A DNA stretch of 64,000 nt from Oerskovia sp042887685 (GCF_042887685.1 NZ_JBHVOS010000010.1:62001-126000); one strand, 5' to 3'; shown: positions 8,934 through 17,863, numbered from the stretch's first letter. The notes: generated by a model not told the origin, from the letters alone. Program-made: numbers and translations.

Positions 8934-10478
8934 ATGCCCCAGTCCCTTCCTCCGACCCGCGACCTGACGCCGGGCGGCCCCGCTCCCGCGCGCCCGCGGA
9001 ACCGTGCCGTCTGGGTCCTCGCCGTGCTCGTGCCGCTCCTGGTCGTCGCGGCCGGGGTCACGTTCTACCTGACGCGCGCCGCGGCGGACCCGTCCGGGGC
9101 GGCCTCCCCCACGGGTTCACCGTCCCCCACGGCCCCTCCGGTCCCCGCCGGACGGGTCGACCCGCCGACGGTCCTGGACCCGGCGTCGGTCGAGAACCTC
9201 ACGGTCCACCAGGAGTCGACCGCCGACGCCGGGGACGCGCGCTCGATCTCGACGGTGTCGATCCCCGGCGAGCACTCCCTCTCGCGCGCCTTCGGCACGT
9301 TCGTCGACGCGACCGAGAAGGACTACGACGCCGCGGTCGACCCCGCCGGGGTGGGCAACGAGCTCAACGTCGGGTGGGACCTGGTGCTCGCCCAGGGCGA
9401 TGTCCTGGGTGTGCGGGCCACGACGTACGCCTTCACAGGAGGTGCCAACGGCACGACGGGCGCCCAGACGTTCTACACCGACCTCCCGCGCGCGACCACG
9501 ACCTGGTCGTCGGACCTCTTCACGGCCGACGGCCGCACGCAGGCCGCACGGTGGGTCGACGCGGCGCTCGCAGAGGCCGGCCTGGGGTTCGACGAGCCGG
9601 TGCCGTCGTCGGAGGACACGTTCCGGGACGTGCGGCTGGGTCCCGACGGCGCCGCGACCCTGGTCTTCTCGCCCGGGCTGGTCTCGGCCCGCTCGGACGG
9701 CGAGCTGGCCGTGCGCATCGAGCCGGACGCGACGCGGACGGTCCTGTCCGCGGTCGGGAAGCAGATCGCGGACGTCGCGGCGAGCGGCACCCCGTTCACG
9801 GGCATCGCACCGCCGCCCGTCGAGCCGCCCCCCGTGACCACGCCGGTCGCGCCCGACCCGTCCGGCGCCCCCGACTGCTCGGTGCTGCGGTGCGTGGCCC
9901 TGACCTTCGACGACGGCCCGGGCAAGCACACGTCGCGACTGCTCGACACCCTCGCCGAGAAGCAGGTCAAGGCGACGTTCTTCCTCGTCGGACGTTCCGT
10001 CAAGACGCACCCCGACCTGGTCCGTCGCGAGGTCGCCGAGGGGCACGCGGTGGGGAACCACACCTGGTCCCACCCGGACCTCTCGAAGCTCGGCACGGAC
10101 CAGATCACGGACGAGCTGACCTCGACGGCGGACGCGGTCGAGGCCGCGTCGGGCGTCCGGCCGACGCTCGTACGCCCTCCGTACGGCGCGACGAGCGACA
10201 CTGTGACCAGTGTCCTCTCCCAGCGCAACGAGCCGGCGATCCTGTGGGACGTCGACACCGAGGACTGGAAGAACAAGGACACGGCCATGACGACCGAACG
10301 GGCTCTGGCAGGCGTCCGACCAGGGGCGATCCTCCTGATGCACGACATCCACGCCTCGACGGTGGACGCCGTCCCGGGCATCGTGGACGGTCTGCGGGCG
10401 GCAGGCTACACGCTCGTGACGGTGCCCGATTTGCTCGGCCCTGACCTGGTTGGCGGACACGCGTACTTCAATCGTTAG
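8934..10478 (+). CDS. Membrane-anchored polysaccharide deacetylase with DUF3298-like domain
   Basis: 514 residues. A hydrophobic anchor (about residues 24-46) and a Ser/Pro/Thr linker precede a DUF3298/RsiV-like domain (about 60-300), then a NodB deacetylase domain (about 320-500). The NodB motifs are intact: TFDDGPG with the base and metal Asp, HTWSH with the metal His pair, RPPYGA and LLMHDIH. The DUF3298-NodB layout matches PdaC-type peptidoglycan N-deacetylases, so the likely role is removing acetyl groups from cell-wall glycan outside the membrane. The start places the anchor at the N-terminus; upstream codons in the open frame lack coding character. Confidence 0.9.
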   Translation: MPQSLPPTRDLTPGGPAPARPRNRAVWVLAVLVPLLVVAAGVTFYLTRAAADPSGAASPTGSPSPTAPPVPAGRVDPPTVLDPASVENLTVHQESTADAGDARSISTVSIPGEHSLSRAFGTFVDATEKDYDAAVDPAGVGNELNVGWDLVLAQGDVLGVRATTYAFTGGANGTTGAQTFYTDLPRATTTWSSDLFTADGRTQAARWVDAALAEAGLGFDEPVPSSEDTFRDVRLGPDGAATLVFSPGLVSARSDGELAVRIEPDATRTVLSAVGKQIADVAASGTPFTGIAPPPVEPPPVTTPVAPDPSGAPDCSVLRCVALTFDDGPGKHTSRLLDTLAEKQVKATFFLVGRSVKTHPDLVRREVAEGHAVGNHTWSHPDLSKLGTDQITDELTSTADAVEAASGVRPTLVRPPYGATSDTVTSVLSQRNEPAILWDVDTEDWKNKDTAMTTERALAGVRPGAILLMHDIHASTVDAVPGIVDGLRAAGYTLVTVPDLLGPDLVGGHAYFNR

Positions 10479-10660
10479 CATCAGGGCTAGCACAGTCGGA
10501 GTAACCCCTGTACCGTAGCCGGTGAGATTGCAGTGCCTCGCTTGTCCTTGCGCAACGGCCCCATGCCACCGCGAACCTTGTTACCCAAGAGTTGACGACG
10601 AACACCGTGATGTTCGGCTCCAGATCATGGAGCTGTTTGAAACTCTAGAAGGAGATCCCC
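10479..10660 (+). promoter_or_regulatory. Promoter and long 5' leader of the cold-shock gene
   Basis: 182 nt without a gene between the deacetylase stop and the csp start, clearly AT-richer than the flanking DNA. It contains TTGACG (10592-10597) as a possible -35 and ends in a strong AAGGAG ribosome site. Long structured leaders are usual for csp genes and allow temperature-dependent translation; no specific structure is claimed here. Confidence 0.5.
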
Positions 10661-10864
10661 ATGGCATTGGGAACCGTGAAGTGGTTCAACGGCGAAAAGG
10701 GCTACGGCTTCATCGCACCTGAGGACGGCAGCGCCGACGTGTTCGCGCACTACTCCGCCATCCAGACGCAGGGCTTCCGCTCGCTCGAGGAGAACCAGCG
10801 CGTCGAGTTCGACGTGACGCAGGGCCCCAAGGGCCCGCAGGCGGAGAACATCCGCCCGCTCTGA
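10661..10864 (+). CDS. csp: Cold-shock protein
   Basis: 67 residues, a complete single cold-shock domain. RNP1 (GYGFIAPE) and RNP2 (DVFAHYSAI) are intact, preceded by the usual TVKWFNGEKG. Binds single-stranded RNA/DNA in the cytoplasm and melts RNA structure. Codon choice is extremely biased, as for a highly expressed gene. The ribosome site AAGGAG is the strongest in the region, and the gene has its own long leader and a perfect terminator-like stem, so it is monocistronic. Confidence 0.97.
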   Translation: MALGTVKWFNGEKGYGFIAPEDGSADVFAHYSAIQTQGFRSLEENQRVEFDVTQGPKGPQAENIRPL

Positions 10865-10898
10865 TCTCACTCGCCTCCGGGCGTAGTTGATCATTGAA

Positions 10899-10933
10899 CG
10901 AGTGCCCCCGACCGTCTCGGTCGGGGGCACTCG
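10899..10933 (+). terminator. Stem-loop terminator of csp
   Basis: CGAGTGCCCCCGACCG (10899-10914), loop TCT, CGGTCGGGGGCACTCG (10918-10933): a perfect 16-bp stem 34 nt after the csp stop. No U-run follows, as is common in GC-rich actinobacteria. Confidence 0.85.
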
Positions 10934-11209
10934 TGCGTCCAGGACCAGGAGCCCCCGTGCTCTGGCGCTGACGCCGTGGTAGAACTGAGAACGGTCCAGA
11001 GGACCAGCGAACCGCCCTCCGGCGTGCTGGTCCGGCAACCGCGCGACGCGCACGGTGCTCCCGGAGGAAGACCCGCCCCCGCGACCGCGGGGGAAGAGCG
11101 AGGCCCGACGTCGTAGGGCGCCTCCTCGTGCCCCTCACCCGGGGACCTTCCCGGGCGAGCGTACGCACGGGGGTGAGCTCCGTCGTCGGGCACGGAGAGA
11201 AGGAGCACC

Positions 11210-11584
11210 ATGGCCGAGCGCGTCATGGACCGCCGGGCGACGGCCGTCGCCTGTCCCCCGCCCGCCGTCTGCGACCGGTACGACACCGGGCACCTCCTGC
11301 ACCCCGTCCACGAGCGCATGCTCCGCAACCGGCCCTGGGGCTGGCGCGAGGGCCTCGTGCTCGCGGTGCGGACGCGAGACGGCGGCGTCGAGGTCGTCGT
11401 CGAGTACGCGACGGGCGAGGGAGCGTGCCGGGTGTGGCACCACACGGCGCTCGACCTCGACCCCGGGTCCACCGTGCGGGTGCACGAGCAGTACCACGCG
11501 CTCGAGCTCGGGGGCCGCGGGCTCAACGTGCGCCTGCTCGGCGGGGTGGGCCCCGTCCCGGAACCGGTGCACCCTCCCCGCTGA
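11210..11584 (+). CDS. Hypothetical protein, 124 aa
   Basis: Not recognised. A soluble-looking protein with conserved-looking text (LHPVHERMLRNRPWGWREGLVLAVRT, then GACRVWHHTALDLDPGSTVRVHEQYHALELGGRGLNVRLLGG) that reads like a small beta-rich domain. No signal peptide or membrane segment. A clear AAGGAG ribosome site precedes the ATG. The upstream 276 nt hold two small GC-rich hairpins (around 11084-11102 and 11143-11160) and no gene. A 19-bp inverted repeat begins right after its stop. Confidence 0.7.
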   Translation: MAERVMDRRATAVACPPPAVCDRYDTGHLLHPVHERMLRNRPWGWREGLVLAVRTRDGGVEVVVEYATGEGACRVWHHTALDLDPGSTVRVHEQYHALELGGRGLNVRLLGGVGPVPEPVHPPR

Positions 11585-11633
11585 GTGCGTGGTCCGGCAG
11601 CGACCCGCGGTGTCTCGCTGCCGGATCGTGCAC
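11585..11633. repeat. Inverted repeat after the 124-aa gene
   Basis: GTGCGTGGTCCGGCAGCGA (11585-11603) and TCGCTGCCGGATCGTGCAC (11615-11633) pair over 19 bp with two non-canonical positions and an 11-nt loop. It begins at the stop codon and probably acts as a terminator. The left arm shares the text TGAGTGC-TG-TCCGGCAG with 12504-12521, suggesting a dispersed element. Confidence 0.75.
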
Positions 11634-11713
11634 CGACGGAACGGGTCGGCCGGGCGCCGCGTTGGACCAGTGAGGGCGCCCGCCCTCCACGGTTCGACCA
11701 GAAGGACACGCTC

Positions 11714-12487
11714 ATGGGATTCCTCGACCGCCTCCTCGGCCGCACCCCGCAGGACGACCGCTCACCGTACGGCTCGGCAGACCGCCCGGGCCCGGGAGCG
11801 CCCGCCTACGGCACCCCGCCGCCCGCTCCGACCGGCCCCGCGCGCAGCGAGGACGACGTCGCGATCGACCGCTACCGCTACCTGCTGCGCACCGCTCCCC
11901 CCGAGGCGGTCGAGCAGGCGCACGCCGAGGCGTTCGAGCGGCTGACGCCCGAGCAGCGGCGACGCGTGCTGGCCGATCTCGGCGAGACCGTGCCACCCCC
12001 CGAGCGCGCGACCTCCGACGACCCGCAGTCGCTCGCCCGCATGGCGACGCGCGCCGAGATGCGCAACCCCGGCACGCTCGAGCGGTCGTTCGGCGGCCGG
12101 CAGGGCGGCCCGGGCATGGGCTCGATGATCGGCTCCAGCATGCTCGGCACGATCGCGGGCGTCGTGATCGGCTCTTCGGTCGCCAACATGATGTTCGGCC
12201 CGATGTTCGGCGACCCGACCGCGGACTTCGCGGGCGACGGCGGGACCTCGGGCGAGGGCGACCCCGGCGCGGCCGAGGCCGGTGCCGGCGAGGCCGGTGG
12301 CGGCGAGGCCGGTGGCGGCGAGGCCGGTGGCGGCGAGGCCGGCGCCGGCGAGGCCGGTGGCGAGACGGACCCGGGAGCCGGTGACACGGGCGGCGACTTC
12401 ACCGAGGCCGGCGGCGACTTCGGCGGCGACCTCGGCGGGTTCGGCGACTTCGGTGGTGGGGACTTCGGCGGCTTCGGAGACTTCTGA
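11714..12487 (+). CDS. Hypothetical protein with Gly/Glu/Ala-repeat tail, 257 aa
   Basis: Function unknown. Residues 1-60 are a Pro/Gly-rich lead-in starting MGFLDRLLGR; residues about 35-85 form a helical domain (DDVAIDRYRYLLRTAPPEAVEQAHAEAF then LTPEQRRRVL) seen in many actinobacterial hypotheticals, some of which are misannotated as cation-transporting ATPases. A hydrophobic Gly-rich segment (SMLGTIAGVVIGSSVANMMF) follows, then acidic GEAGG repeats encoded by 15-bp tandem units near 12283-12360 and a GFGDFGGG end. AGAAGGA precedes the ATG at 11714; upstream codons are the inverted repeat and not coding. Confidence 0.75.
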   Translation: MGFLDRLLGRTPQDDRSPYGSADRPGPGAPAYGTPPPAPTGPARSEDDVAIDRYRYLLRTAPPEAVEQAHAEAFERLTPEQRRRVLADLGETVPPPERATSDDPQSLARMATRAEMRNPGTLERSFGGRQGGPGMGSMIGSSMLGTIAGVVIGSSVANMMFGPMFGDPTADFAGDGGTSGEGDPGAAEAGAGEAGGGEAGGGEAGGGEAGAGEAGGETDPGAGDTGGDFTEAGGDFGGDLGGFGDFGGGDFGGFGDF

Positions 12488-12525
12488 GTCCCTCGACCGC
12501 CGCTGAGTGCATGATCCGGCAGAGC

Positions 12526-12584
12526 CTGAGTGCGGAGCAGTTGTCCCCGAGAGCCCGATCTGACGACAACTGCTCCGCACTCAG
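12526..12584. repeat. Perfect 20-bp inverted repeat (bidirectional terminator candidate)
   Basis: CTGAGTGCGGAGCAGTTGTC (12526-12545) and its exact complement (12565-12584) flank a 19-nt loop. It separates the convergent 257-aa gene (ends 12487) and nuclease-helicase gene (ends 12599). A short direct repeat CTCAGCGGAGCGGCG follows at 12580 and 12598 and runs into the nuclease-helicase stop codon. Confidence 0.85.
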
Positions 12585-12598
12585 CGGAGCGGCGTGGC

Positions 12599-15500
12599 TC
12601 AGCGGAGCGGCGCCACGCCCGACTGGCACAGCCCGATGAACGCGCCCAGCTCGGCGAGCTCCTCGGGATGGTTCGGGAGGTAGTCCGTGAGCCGGGGCGA
12701 GCGGATCACGACGGCGCACCACTGGCCGCGCGAGACCGCGACGTTGACGCGGTTGCGCGAGAGCAGGAACTCCATGCCGCGGGGCACGTCCTCGCGGGCC
12801 GAGGCCGTCATGGAGACGATCGCGACGGGCGCCTCCTTGCCCTGGAACTTGTCGACGGTACCGACCCGCACGTCGCCCAGACCCGCGGCCTGGAGCGCGT
12901 GGCGGACGGTCCACGCCTGCGCGTTGTAGGGGGCCACGACGACGAAGTCGTCCTCCGTGAGTGCTCGTGAGTCACGTGCGGTGCCGTCCGACCCACCGGG
13001 CCCCGGGTACCAGGTCGTCCCGAGCAGCGCCTTGACCTGCCGCACGATCTCCTGGGCCTCCTCGACCGAGGACACCGCGTTGCCCGCGTGCTCGACCTCG
13101 ACGACGTGCACACCGGGCTCGACGCCCACGAGGAGGCGTTCGCCCGCGGCGACCTCGGCGTGCAGAAGACCCTCGTACGCGAGCTCGGACACCGCGTCGC
13201 ACAGCGCGGGGTGCATGCGCCACGAGCGGGCCAGGAAGTAGCCGAACTCGGGCGGCAGCACGTCGTGGCCGCCGCCCGCACGGGTCAGCCACCCGAGCGC
13301 CGACTGGTCGACCGGCTCGGGGTGCTGCCCCTGCGAGACCTGCGGGAGCTGCTGCGGGTCGCCGAGCAGCAGGATTCGTCGCGCCGCACGGGAGACCGCG
13401 ATCGTGTTGGCGAGCGAGAACTGCCCGGCCTCGTCGATCACGAGCAGGTCGAGCTCGCCGTCGCCGAACCGTTCGGCGTGCGCGAAGTCCCACGCCGTCC
13501 CGCCGACGACGCACGGCCCCTCGGCGACGAAGGCCGCGGTCTGCGGGGAGTCGACGAGGCGCCAGGGCACGAGCCGCGAGCCCTCGGGCAGGTCCGCCGC
13601 CGCGACGTCGTCGGGCAGGGGACCCACGTCCCGCCCGACGGTCGACACGTCGCGCCCCTTGGGCCCCGAGGCCTTCTTGCCCACGCGGTCCGCGGGCACG
13701 CCGCCCTTGGAGATGACGCCCGCGAGCACTTTCTCCACGACGTCGTGCGACTGCGCGACGACGCCCACGCGCCACCCCTCGGCGACGAGCCGGCCGACGA
13801 CCTTCGACGCGAGGTGGGTCTTGCCCGTGCCGGGCGGCCCCTGGACGCCGAGATAGGAGCCGTCGAGGTCTCGCACGGCGTCGGTCACGGCGTCGACGTA
13901 CCGCTCGGGGCCACCGCCCAGGACGGGCAGCGAGGCACCGGACACCGTGCGCGGCGGGCGACGACGGAGCAGGTCGAGCGCCGGGTGGTCCGGGAGCACC
14001 AGGGGCGCCTGCGGCCCCCCGGGGTTCTGCACCTGCACGGCCGTGGCCAGCGCCCGGATCGACGCCTCCTGCTGCGGGGTCGGGAGCACCTGCCCGACCG
14101 TGAGCGCCATGGGCAGCACGTCGTGCGGCGCGACCCCCTTGGGCACGGGCAGACGCACGTCGAGGACGTCGACCTCCCGCCCGTTCCCGAGTCGGCCCCG
14201 CTCGACGCCGTGGACGCGCACGCTCCCCGTCGACCAGCGCACCGCGCCGCGGGCGGGCTCGATCCCCTCGGGTGCGGGGCCCTCGAAGAGCGCGGTGGCG
14301 CCGTCGTACCCGGCCTTGAGCTCCGAGCCGTCCGGCAGCTCGCCGTACAGGCGCAGGCGACGCGACGGGTTGCTGCGCGGCGTAGCCTTCGCCCAGTCCT
14401 CGATCACCTCGGCGCGTTCCACGAGGAAGTAGGCGCGCGGCGTCTGCCACTGGTCGACGGGATCCTTGAGGCGCGCGAAGAACTCCTGCCAGAACGGCTT
14501 GGCCTCGCGCCAGTAGTACCCGACGCCCGCGCCGAGGAGCGCGACGGCCTCCTCGTCGTCGGTCCGTCCGTCCCCCGAGCGACCGTCCACGCCGCCCGCG
14601 AGCGCGCGGACGTCGAGCTCGACCTGCTCGGCCTCGGCGCGCTTGGCGCGGCGCGCGACCTCGGCGTCCGAGAGCTCGAGCGTGGGCGGCAGGTCGTCCT
14701 CCCAGCCGTTGCCGAGGGGGGCGGCGAGCACGCCAGGGGCAGAGGTCGCGGGAGCGGCGCGACCCGCGAGCCCCAGGAGGAACTCGTGCAGGCGCAGGGT
14801 CGAGAGGCAGTCGTACTCGTTGTAGTCGGCGATGCCGTGCAGCAGACGCTCGGCGTCCTCGGTGCGGCCCGCGTCGCGCGCCGCGCAGTACGTCGCGTAG
14901 GCCACGACGGACGCCGCCGCGTCCGTGACGTCGCCGCCACGGAGCTGGTCGCCCATGTAGAGGGGTTCGAGCTTCTTGATCGAGTACGACGGCGCCGAGA
15001 CCTTGAGCGAGTGGCGCACGGTCGAGTAGAGGTCGACCAGGACGCCCTCGCGCAGGAGGTCGTCGACCTCCTGCTCGTACACGCCGTGCCGCGCCGCGAT
15101 CGAGAGCAGGTGCGTCTTCTCGTACGACGCGTAGTGGTAGACGTGCAGGCCCGGGTACTGGGCGCGGCGCTTGGCGAGGTAGTCGACGAAGTCGACGAGC
15201 GCCTGCCTCTCCTGATCGAGGTCGTGCGCCCAGAACGCGGTGAAGGGCGGCTTCTCACCGGGGCTGCCCGGCCGCTCGACGAGCCCGAACAGGTAGTCGA
15301 TGTTCCAGACGATGCCCTCGGGCGAGGCGTCGGGAGCGGACCACAGCGGGTCGCCCTCGAAGTCGAAGAACACGTCGCCCGGGTCCGGGCGCGGCAGGTC
15401 GCGCAACGGGGCGGGGTCGACGACGACGTAGGACAGCGTGTGCTGCTCGGGCTCGGCCGCGCCGGGACCCGCGTCGCCTCCGCCTGCGGGCGTGCTCCAC

Positions 15501-16528
15501 GTGACCGACCCGCTGGGGCCGGGCCCGACGTCGGGCACCCCTCCCCCGTCGACCGGCACGTCGACGAGCCCGGCCTGGAGCCTGGCCTGCACACGCAGGG
15601 TCTCGAACGTGCGCGCCGCGAGACCCTTGGGCGGGGTGGTCGCGGTCGCGAGCTGCGTCATGGTCGTGATGCCGGCCGCACGGAGCCGGACGCGCTGGGT
15701 GCTGCGCAGGCCGGCGACGCGCAGCACGTCGTCGTGGTCGGTGACCTGCTGCGCGCAGTACGCGCACGCCCCGCACTGGCGCAGGCCGGGCGCGTCCCAG
15801 GCCACGGGCTCGCCGCTCGCACGGTGCGCGTCCAGGAGCCGCAGCAGCTCGGTGCGCCGCTCGCGGAAGACGGGCAGGACGTCCGCGAGGCGGTGGTCGG
15901 TCACGGCCCTCGTCCCGAGGATCAGGTGCAGGACCGGGGACGTCTCGACCCCGGCGGCGAGGAGCTGGTCGGCGTACGCGGCGAGCTGGAGCAGCGCGGG
16001 CACCTTGGCACGCCGGGCGAGCTTGGCGTCGTGCACGGCGTACACCGGGCCGCCGGCCCCCGGGACCTCCAGGGTGCCCGACGTCGTCGGGCCGGCAGCG
16101 TGGGGCCAGGCGTGGGCCGCCCGGCTGTCGGTACGGATCAGGAAGTCCGCGCGCCCGTGGAAGCGTCCGTCGAAGAACGAGCCCTGGTAGACGACGTCGA
16201 CTCCGTCGCGCAGGGCGTCGAGCGTCGCGGCGTGCGCGGCCTCCAGGTCCGCGCGCCGCACCGTGCGCGGCACAGGGACCTCGCGGATCGCGTCGGCCCC
16301 CACGAGGTCGACGAAGCCCGCGAGCACCTGCTGCTCGTGCACGTCGCCGAGGGTCGCGGTCCGCTCGAGCATGTCGTCGACCTCGACGGCGGCGTGCGCG
16401 GCGCGCCCGACCTTCTCGTCGAGGGTGCGCAGCAGGCGGTACTCGCACTCGCTCGCCGCGACGAGGTCGCTCGCCGAGAAGACGAGCAGCGGCTCGACGG
16501 TCGGGTCCTGCTGGTCCATCAGGAACAC
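12599..16528 (-). CDS. TM0106-type nuclease / RNase H-like / SF1B helicase fusion
   Basis: 1309 residues, cytoplasmic. N-terminal RecB/Cas4-like nuclease: a lone early Cys (AASECEYRLL) plus a later triplet in CGACAYC gives the Cys1+Cys3 pattern of Fe-S nucleases. Middle RNase H-like exonuclease domain (RNase_H_2/YprB type): VFFDFEGDPLW, then VYHYASYEKTHLL, LVDLYSTVRHSL and YNEYDCLSTLRL carry its acidic residues. C-terminal Upf1/Dna2-like helicase: Walker A GPPGTGKTH, VIDEAGQFSLAN, GDPQQLPQVSQG, DKFQGKEAP and RNRVNVAVSRG. Likely processes DNA or RNA ends in repair or defence; the exact role is unknown. GTG at 16528 chosen: GAGGAG lies five nucleotides upstream, while the nearby ATG (16519) is too far from it. 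Confidence 0.9.
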   Translation of the reverse strand: MFLMDQQDPTVEPLLVFSASDLVAASECEYRLLRTLDEKVGRAAHAAVEVDDMLERTATLGDVHEQQVLAGFVDLVGADAIREVPVPRTVRRADLEAAHAATLDALRDGVDVVYQGSFFDGRFHGRADFLIRTDSRAAHAWPHAAGPTTSGTLEVPGAGGPVYAVHDAKLARRAKVPALLQLAAYADQLLAAGVETSPVLHLILGTRAVTDHRLADVLPVFRERRTELLRLLDAHRASGEPVAWDAPGLRQCGACAYCAQQVTDHDDVLRVAGLRSTQRVRLRAAGITTMTQLATATTPPKGLAARTFETLRVQARLQAGLVDVPVDGGGVPDVGPGPSGSVTWSTPAGGGDAGPGAAEPEQHTLSYVVVDPAPLRDLPRPDPGDVFFDFEGDPLWSAPDASPEGIVWNIDYLFGLVERPGSPGEKPPFTAFWAHDLDQERQALVDFVDYLAKRRAQYPGLHVYHYASYEKTHLLSIAARHGVYEQEVDDLLREGVLVDLYSTVRHSLKVSAPSYSIKKLEPLYMGDQLRGGDVTDAAASVVAYATYCAARDAGRTEDAERLLHGIADYNEYDCLSTLRLHEFLLGLAGRAAPATSAPGVLAAPLGNGWEDDLPPTLELSDAEVARRAKRAEAEQVELDVRALAGGVDGRSGDGRTDDEEAVALLGAGVGYYWREAKPFWQEFFARLKDPVDQWQTPRAYFLVERAEVIEDWAKATPRSNPSRRLRLYGELPDGSELKAGYDGATALFEGPAPEGIEPARGAVRWSTGSVRVHGVERGRLGNGREVDVLDVRLPVPKGVAPHDVLPMALTVGQVLPTPQQEASIRALATAVQVQNPGGPQAPLVLPDHPALDLLRRRPPRTVSGASLPVLGGGPERYVDAVTDAVRDLDGSYLGVQGPPGTGKTHLASKVVGRLVAEGWRVGVVAQSHDVVEKVLAGVISKGGVPADRVGKKASGPKGRDVSTVGRDVGPLPDDVAAADLPEGSRLVPWRLVDSPQTAAFVAEGPCVVGGTAWDFAHAERFGDGELDLLVIDEAGQFSLANTIAVSRAARRILLLGDPQQLPQVSQGQHPEPVDQSALGWLTRAGGGHDVLPPEFGYFLARSWRMHPALCDAVSELAYEGLLHAEVAAGERLLVGVEPGVHVVEVEHAGNAVSSVEEAQEIVRQVKALLGTTWYPGPGGSDGTARDSRALTEDDFVVVAPYNAQAWTVRHALQAAGLGDVRVGTVDKFQGKEAPVAIVSMTASAREDVPRGMEFLLSRNRVNVAVSRGQWCAVVIRSPRLTDYLPNHPEELAELGAFIGLCQSGVAPLR

Positions 16529-16766
16529 GGCGACTCCTCGGGATCGCTCACGCGCGTCGTCGATCCTCGACGAACCGGTCGAGCGTCGGTCGACGGTCGC
16601 GGCGCTTGCCGCGACCCGGTTCCTTTCTACCGGGTGCCGCCCACATCCCGGTGCCGTCACGTCGCGCCCAGGGTGCGACGTCGTCTCACGAAAGGTGAGG
16701 GAATTAGCGTCATCGGGCCGTTCTGCAGCATAGTGAGCGCGCAGGAACCGTCGAAGGAGAGCTCCC

Positions 16767-17780
16767 ATGGCCGTACATTTCAACCCGCCGCCCGGCTGGT
16801 TGGTACCTCCCGGTTTCTCCCCTTCGTCGGACTGGCACCCGGACCCCGCCTGGCCGGCCGCCCCCACGGGCTGGGTCTTCTGGGTCGAGGCGGCTCCGAC
16901 GCCCCCGCCCGCCCCGCCGACGGCAGGGGCCGAGGCCTGGTCACGACAGACGCCGGGCGGCGGCATCCCGCTCCACTTCCCCACCGCGATCGTGCCGGTG
17001 ACGCCCGGGCACGGGGCCACGGCCCCCTCGGCACCGTCACCGGCCGGCCCACCGTCGGGGCCGACTCGCCGCTCGCTGCGCGACGTCGGCGGTGGCGCAC
17101 CGGCCGAGGCGCCGTCGTCGACCATGATCCTGCCGGTCGTCAACGGCGCTGCCGGGGCTGCTGCCGGCACCGCCGGGCACGCGGCGGGTCCCGCCGTCCC
17201 CCTCCCCTCCCCCTCCGCCGAGCCGACCGCGTCGGCGCGCGGGCCGCTCGCCATCTTCTCGGGGGACGACGAGCCCCGGGAGGAGCGCCCGTACATGCGC
17301 TGGCTCCTGCCGCTGGGCATCGGTGTCGGGGGCCTCGCCGTCGGGCTCATCCTCGGGCTGGGCGTGACGCTCAAGGCGCAGTCGGAGGCCGGTGACGCGA
17401 CCGCGGCAGCGGCGCTGACGACCGAGCAGATGGCGGTCGAACGGGCCAAGCTCGACGCCGAGCGCGCCGACCTGGACACCCAGCTCGCGGGCATCGCGGC
17501 CTCGACCGAGGCGGTCGCCGCGCGGGAGACCGCGGTCTCCGCACGGGAGACCGAGCTCGACGAACGGCAGGTCGGCCTCGACGAGCGCGAGGCCGCGATC
17601 GCGGAGCGCGAGGCCGACGCAGGGAACGACGACGGCGGCTGGCAGAACGGGAAGGTCAACGGCATCTACCTGACGTGCGACGCCGTGAAGCGCGACGGCA
17701 AGGCCCCTCTCAAGCAGGGCGACGACGGCTTCAACCCGGCGCTCGACTGGGACGGCAACGGGGTCGCCTGCGAACGCTGA
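16767..17780 (+). CDS. Membrane protein with N-terminal PPGW motif and C-terminal excalibur domain
   Basis: 337 residues. The N-terminus FNPPPGWLVPPGFSP...DWHPDPAWPAAPTGWVFW is a Trp/Pro motif found on many actinobacterial membrane proteins. A low-complexity region, one membrane segment (MRWLLPLGIGVGGLAVGLILG, about residue 176) and a charged coiled coil (about 200-285) follow. The last 40 residues form an excalibur calcium-binding domain: YLTCDAV and DWDGNGVACE keep the conserved Cys pair and acidic ligands. The excalibur end is presumably extracellular. AAGGAG precedes the ATG. A 22-bp repeat array begins five nucleotides after the stop. Confidence 0.85.
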   Translation: MAVHFNPPPGWLVPPGFSPSSDWHPDPAWPAAPTGWVFWVEAAPTPPPAPPTAGAEAWSRQTPGGGIPLHFPTAIVPVTPGHGATAPSAPSPAGPPSGPTRRSLRDVGGGAPAEAPSSTMILPVVNGAAGAAAGTAGHAAGPAVPLPSPSAEPTASARGPLAIFSGDDEPREERPYMRWLLPLGIGVGGLAVGLILGLGVTLKAQSEAGDATAAAALTTEQMAVERAKLDAERADLDTQLAGIAASTEAVAARETAVSARETELDERQVGLDEREAAIAEREADAGNDDGGWQNGKVNGIYLTCDAVKRDGKAPLKQGDDGFNPALDWDGNGVACER

Positions 17781-17785
17781 CACCC

Positions 17786-17863
17786 GCCGAGGGCGACGCT
17801 CTGCAACGCCGACGGCGACCGGACCACCCGTCGAGAGTGGCGCGCGGGCCCGCCGAGGGCGAC
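17786..17863 (+). repeat. 22-bp-period array A, four units
   Basis: 12-bp cores begin at 17786 (GCCGAGGGCGAC), 17808 (GCCGACGGCGAC), 17830 (GTCGAGAGTGGC, degenerate) and 17852 (GCCGAGGGCGAC), exactly 22 bp apart. The array follows the excalibur gene stop directly and leads into a G-rich stretch and the assembly gap. Confidence 0.85.

Noticed and set aside
10563..10595. Ten-codon ORF in the csp leader
   Set aside because: No ribosome site and no sign of function; short ORFs are expected by chance in a 180-nt leader.
13088..17395. Very long plus-strand open frame (over 1400 codons) opposite the nuclease-helicase gene
   Set aside because: GC-rich antisense shadow: Arg/Val/Gly/His-rich with no domain text, while the minus strand shows three recognisable enzyme domains.
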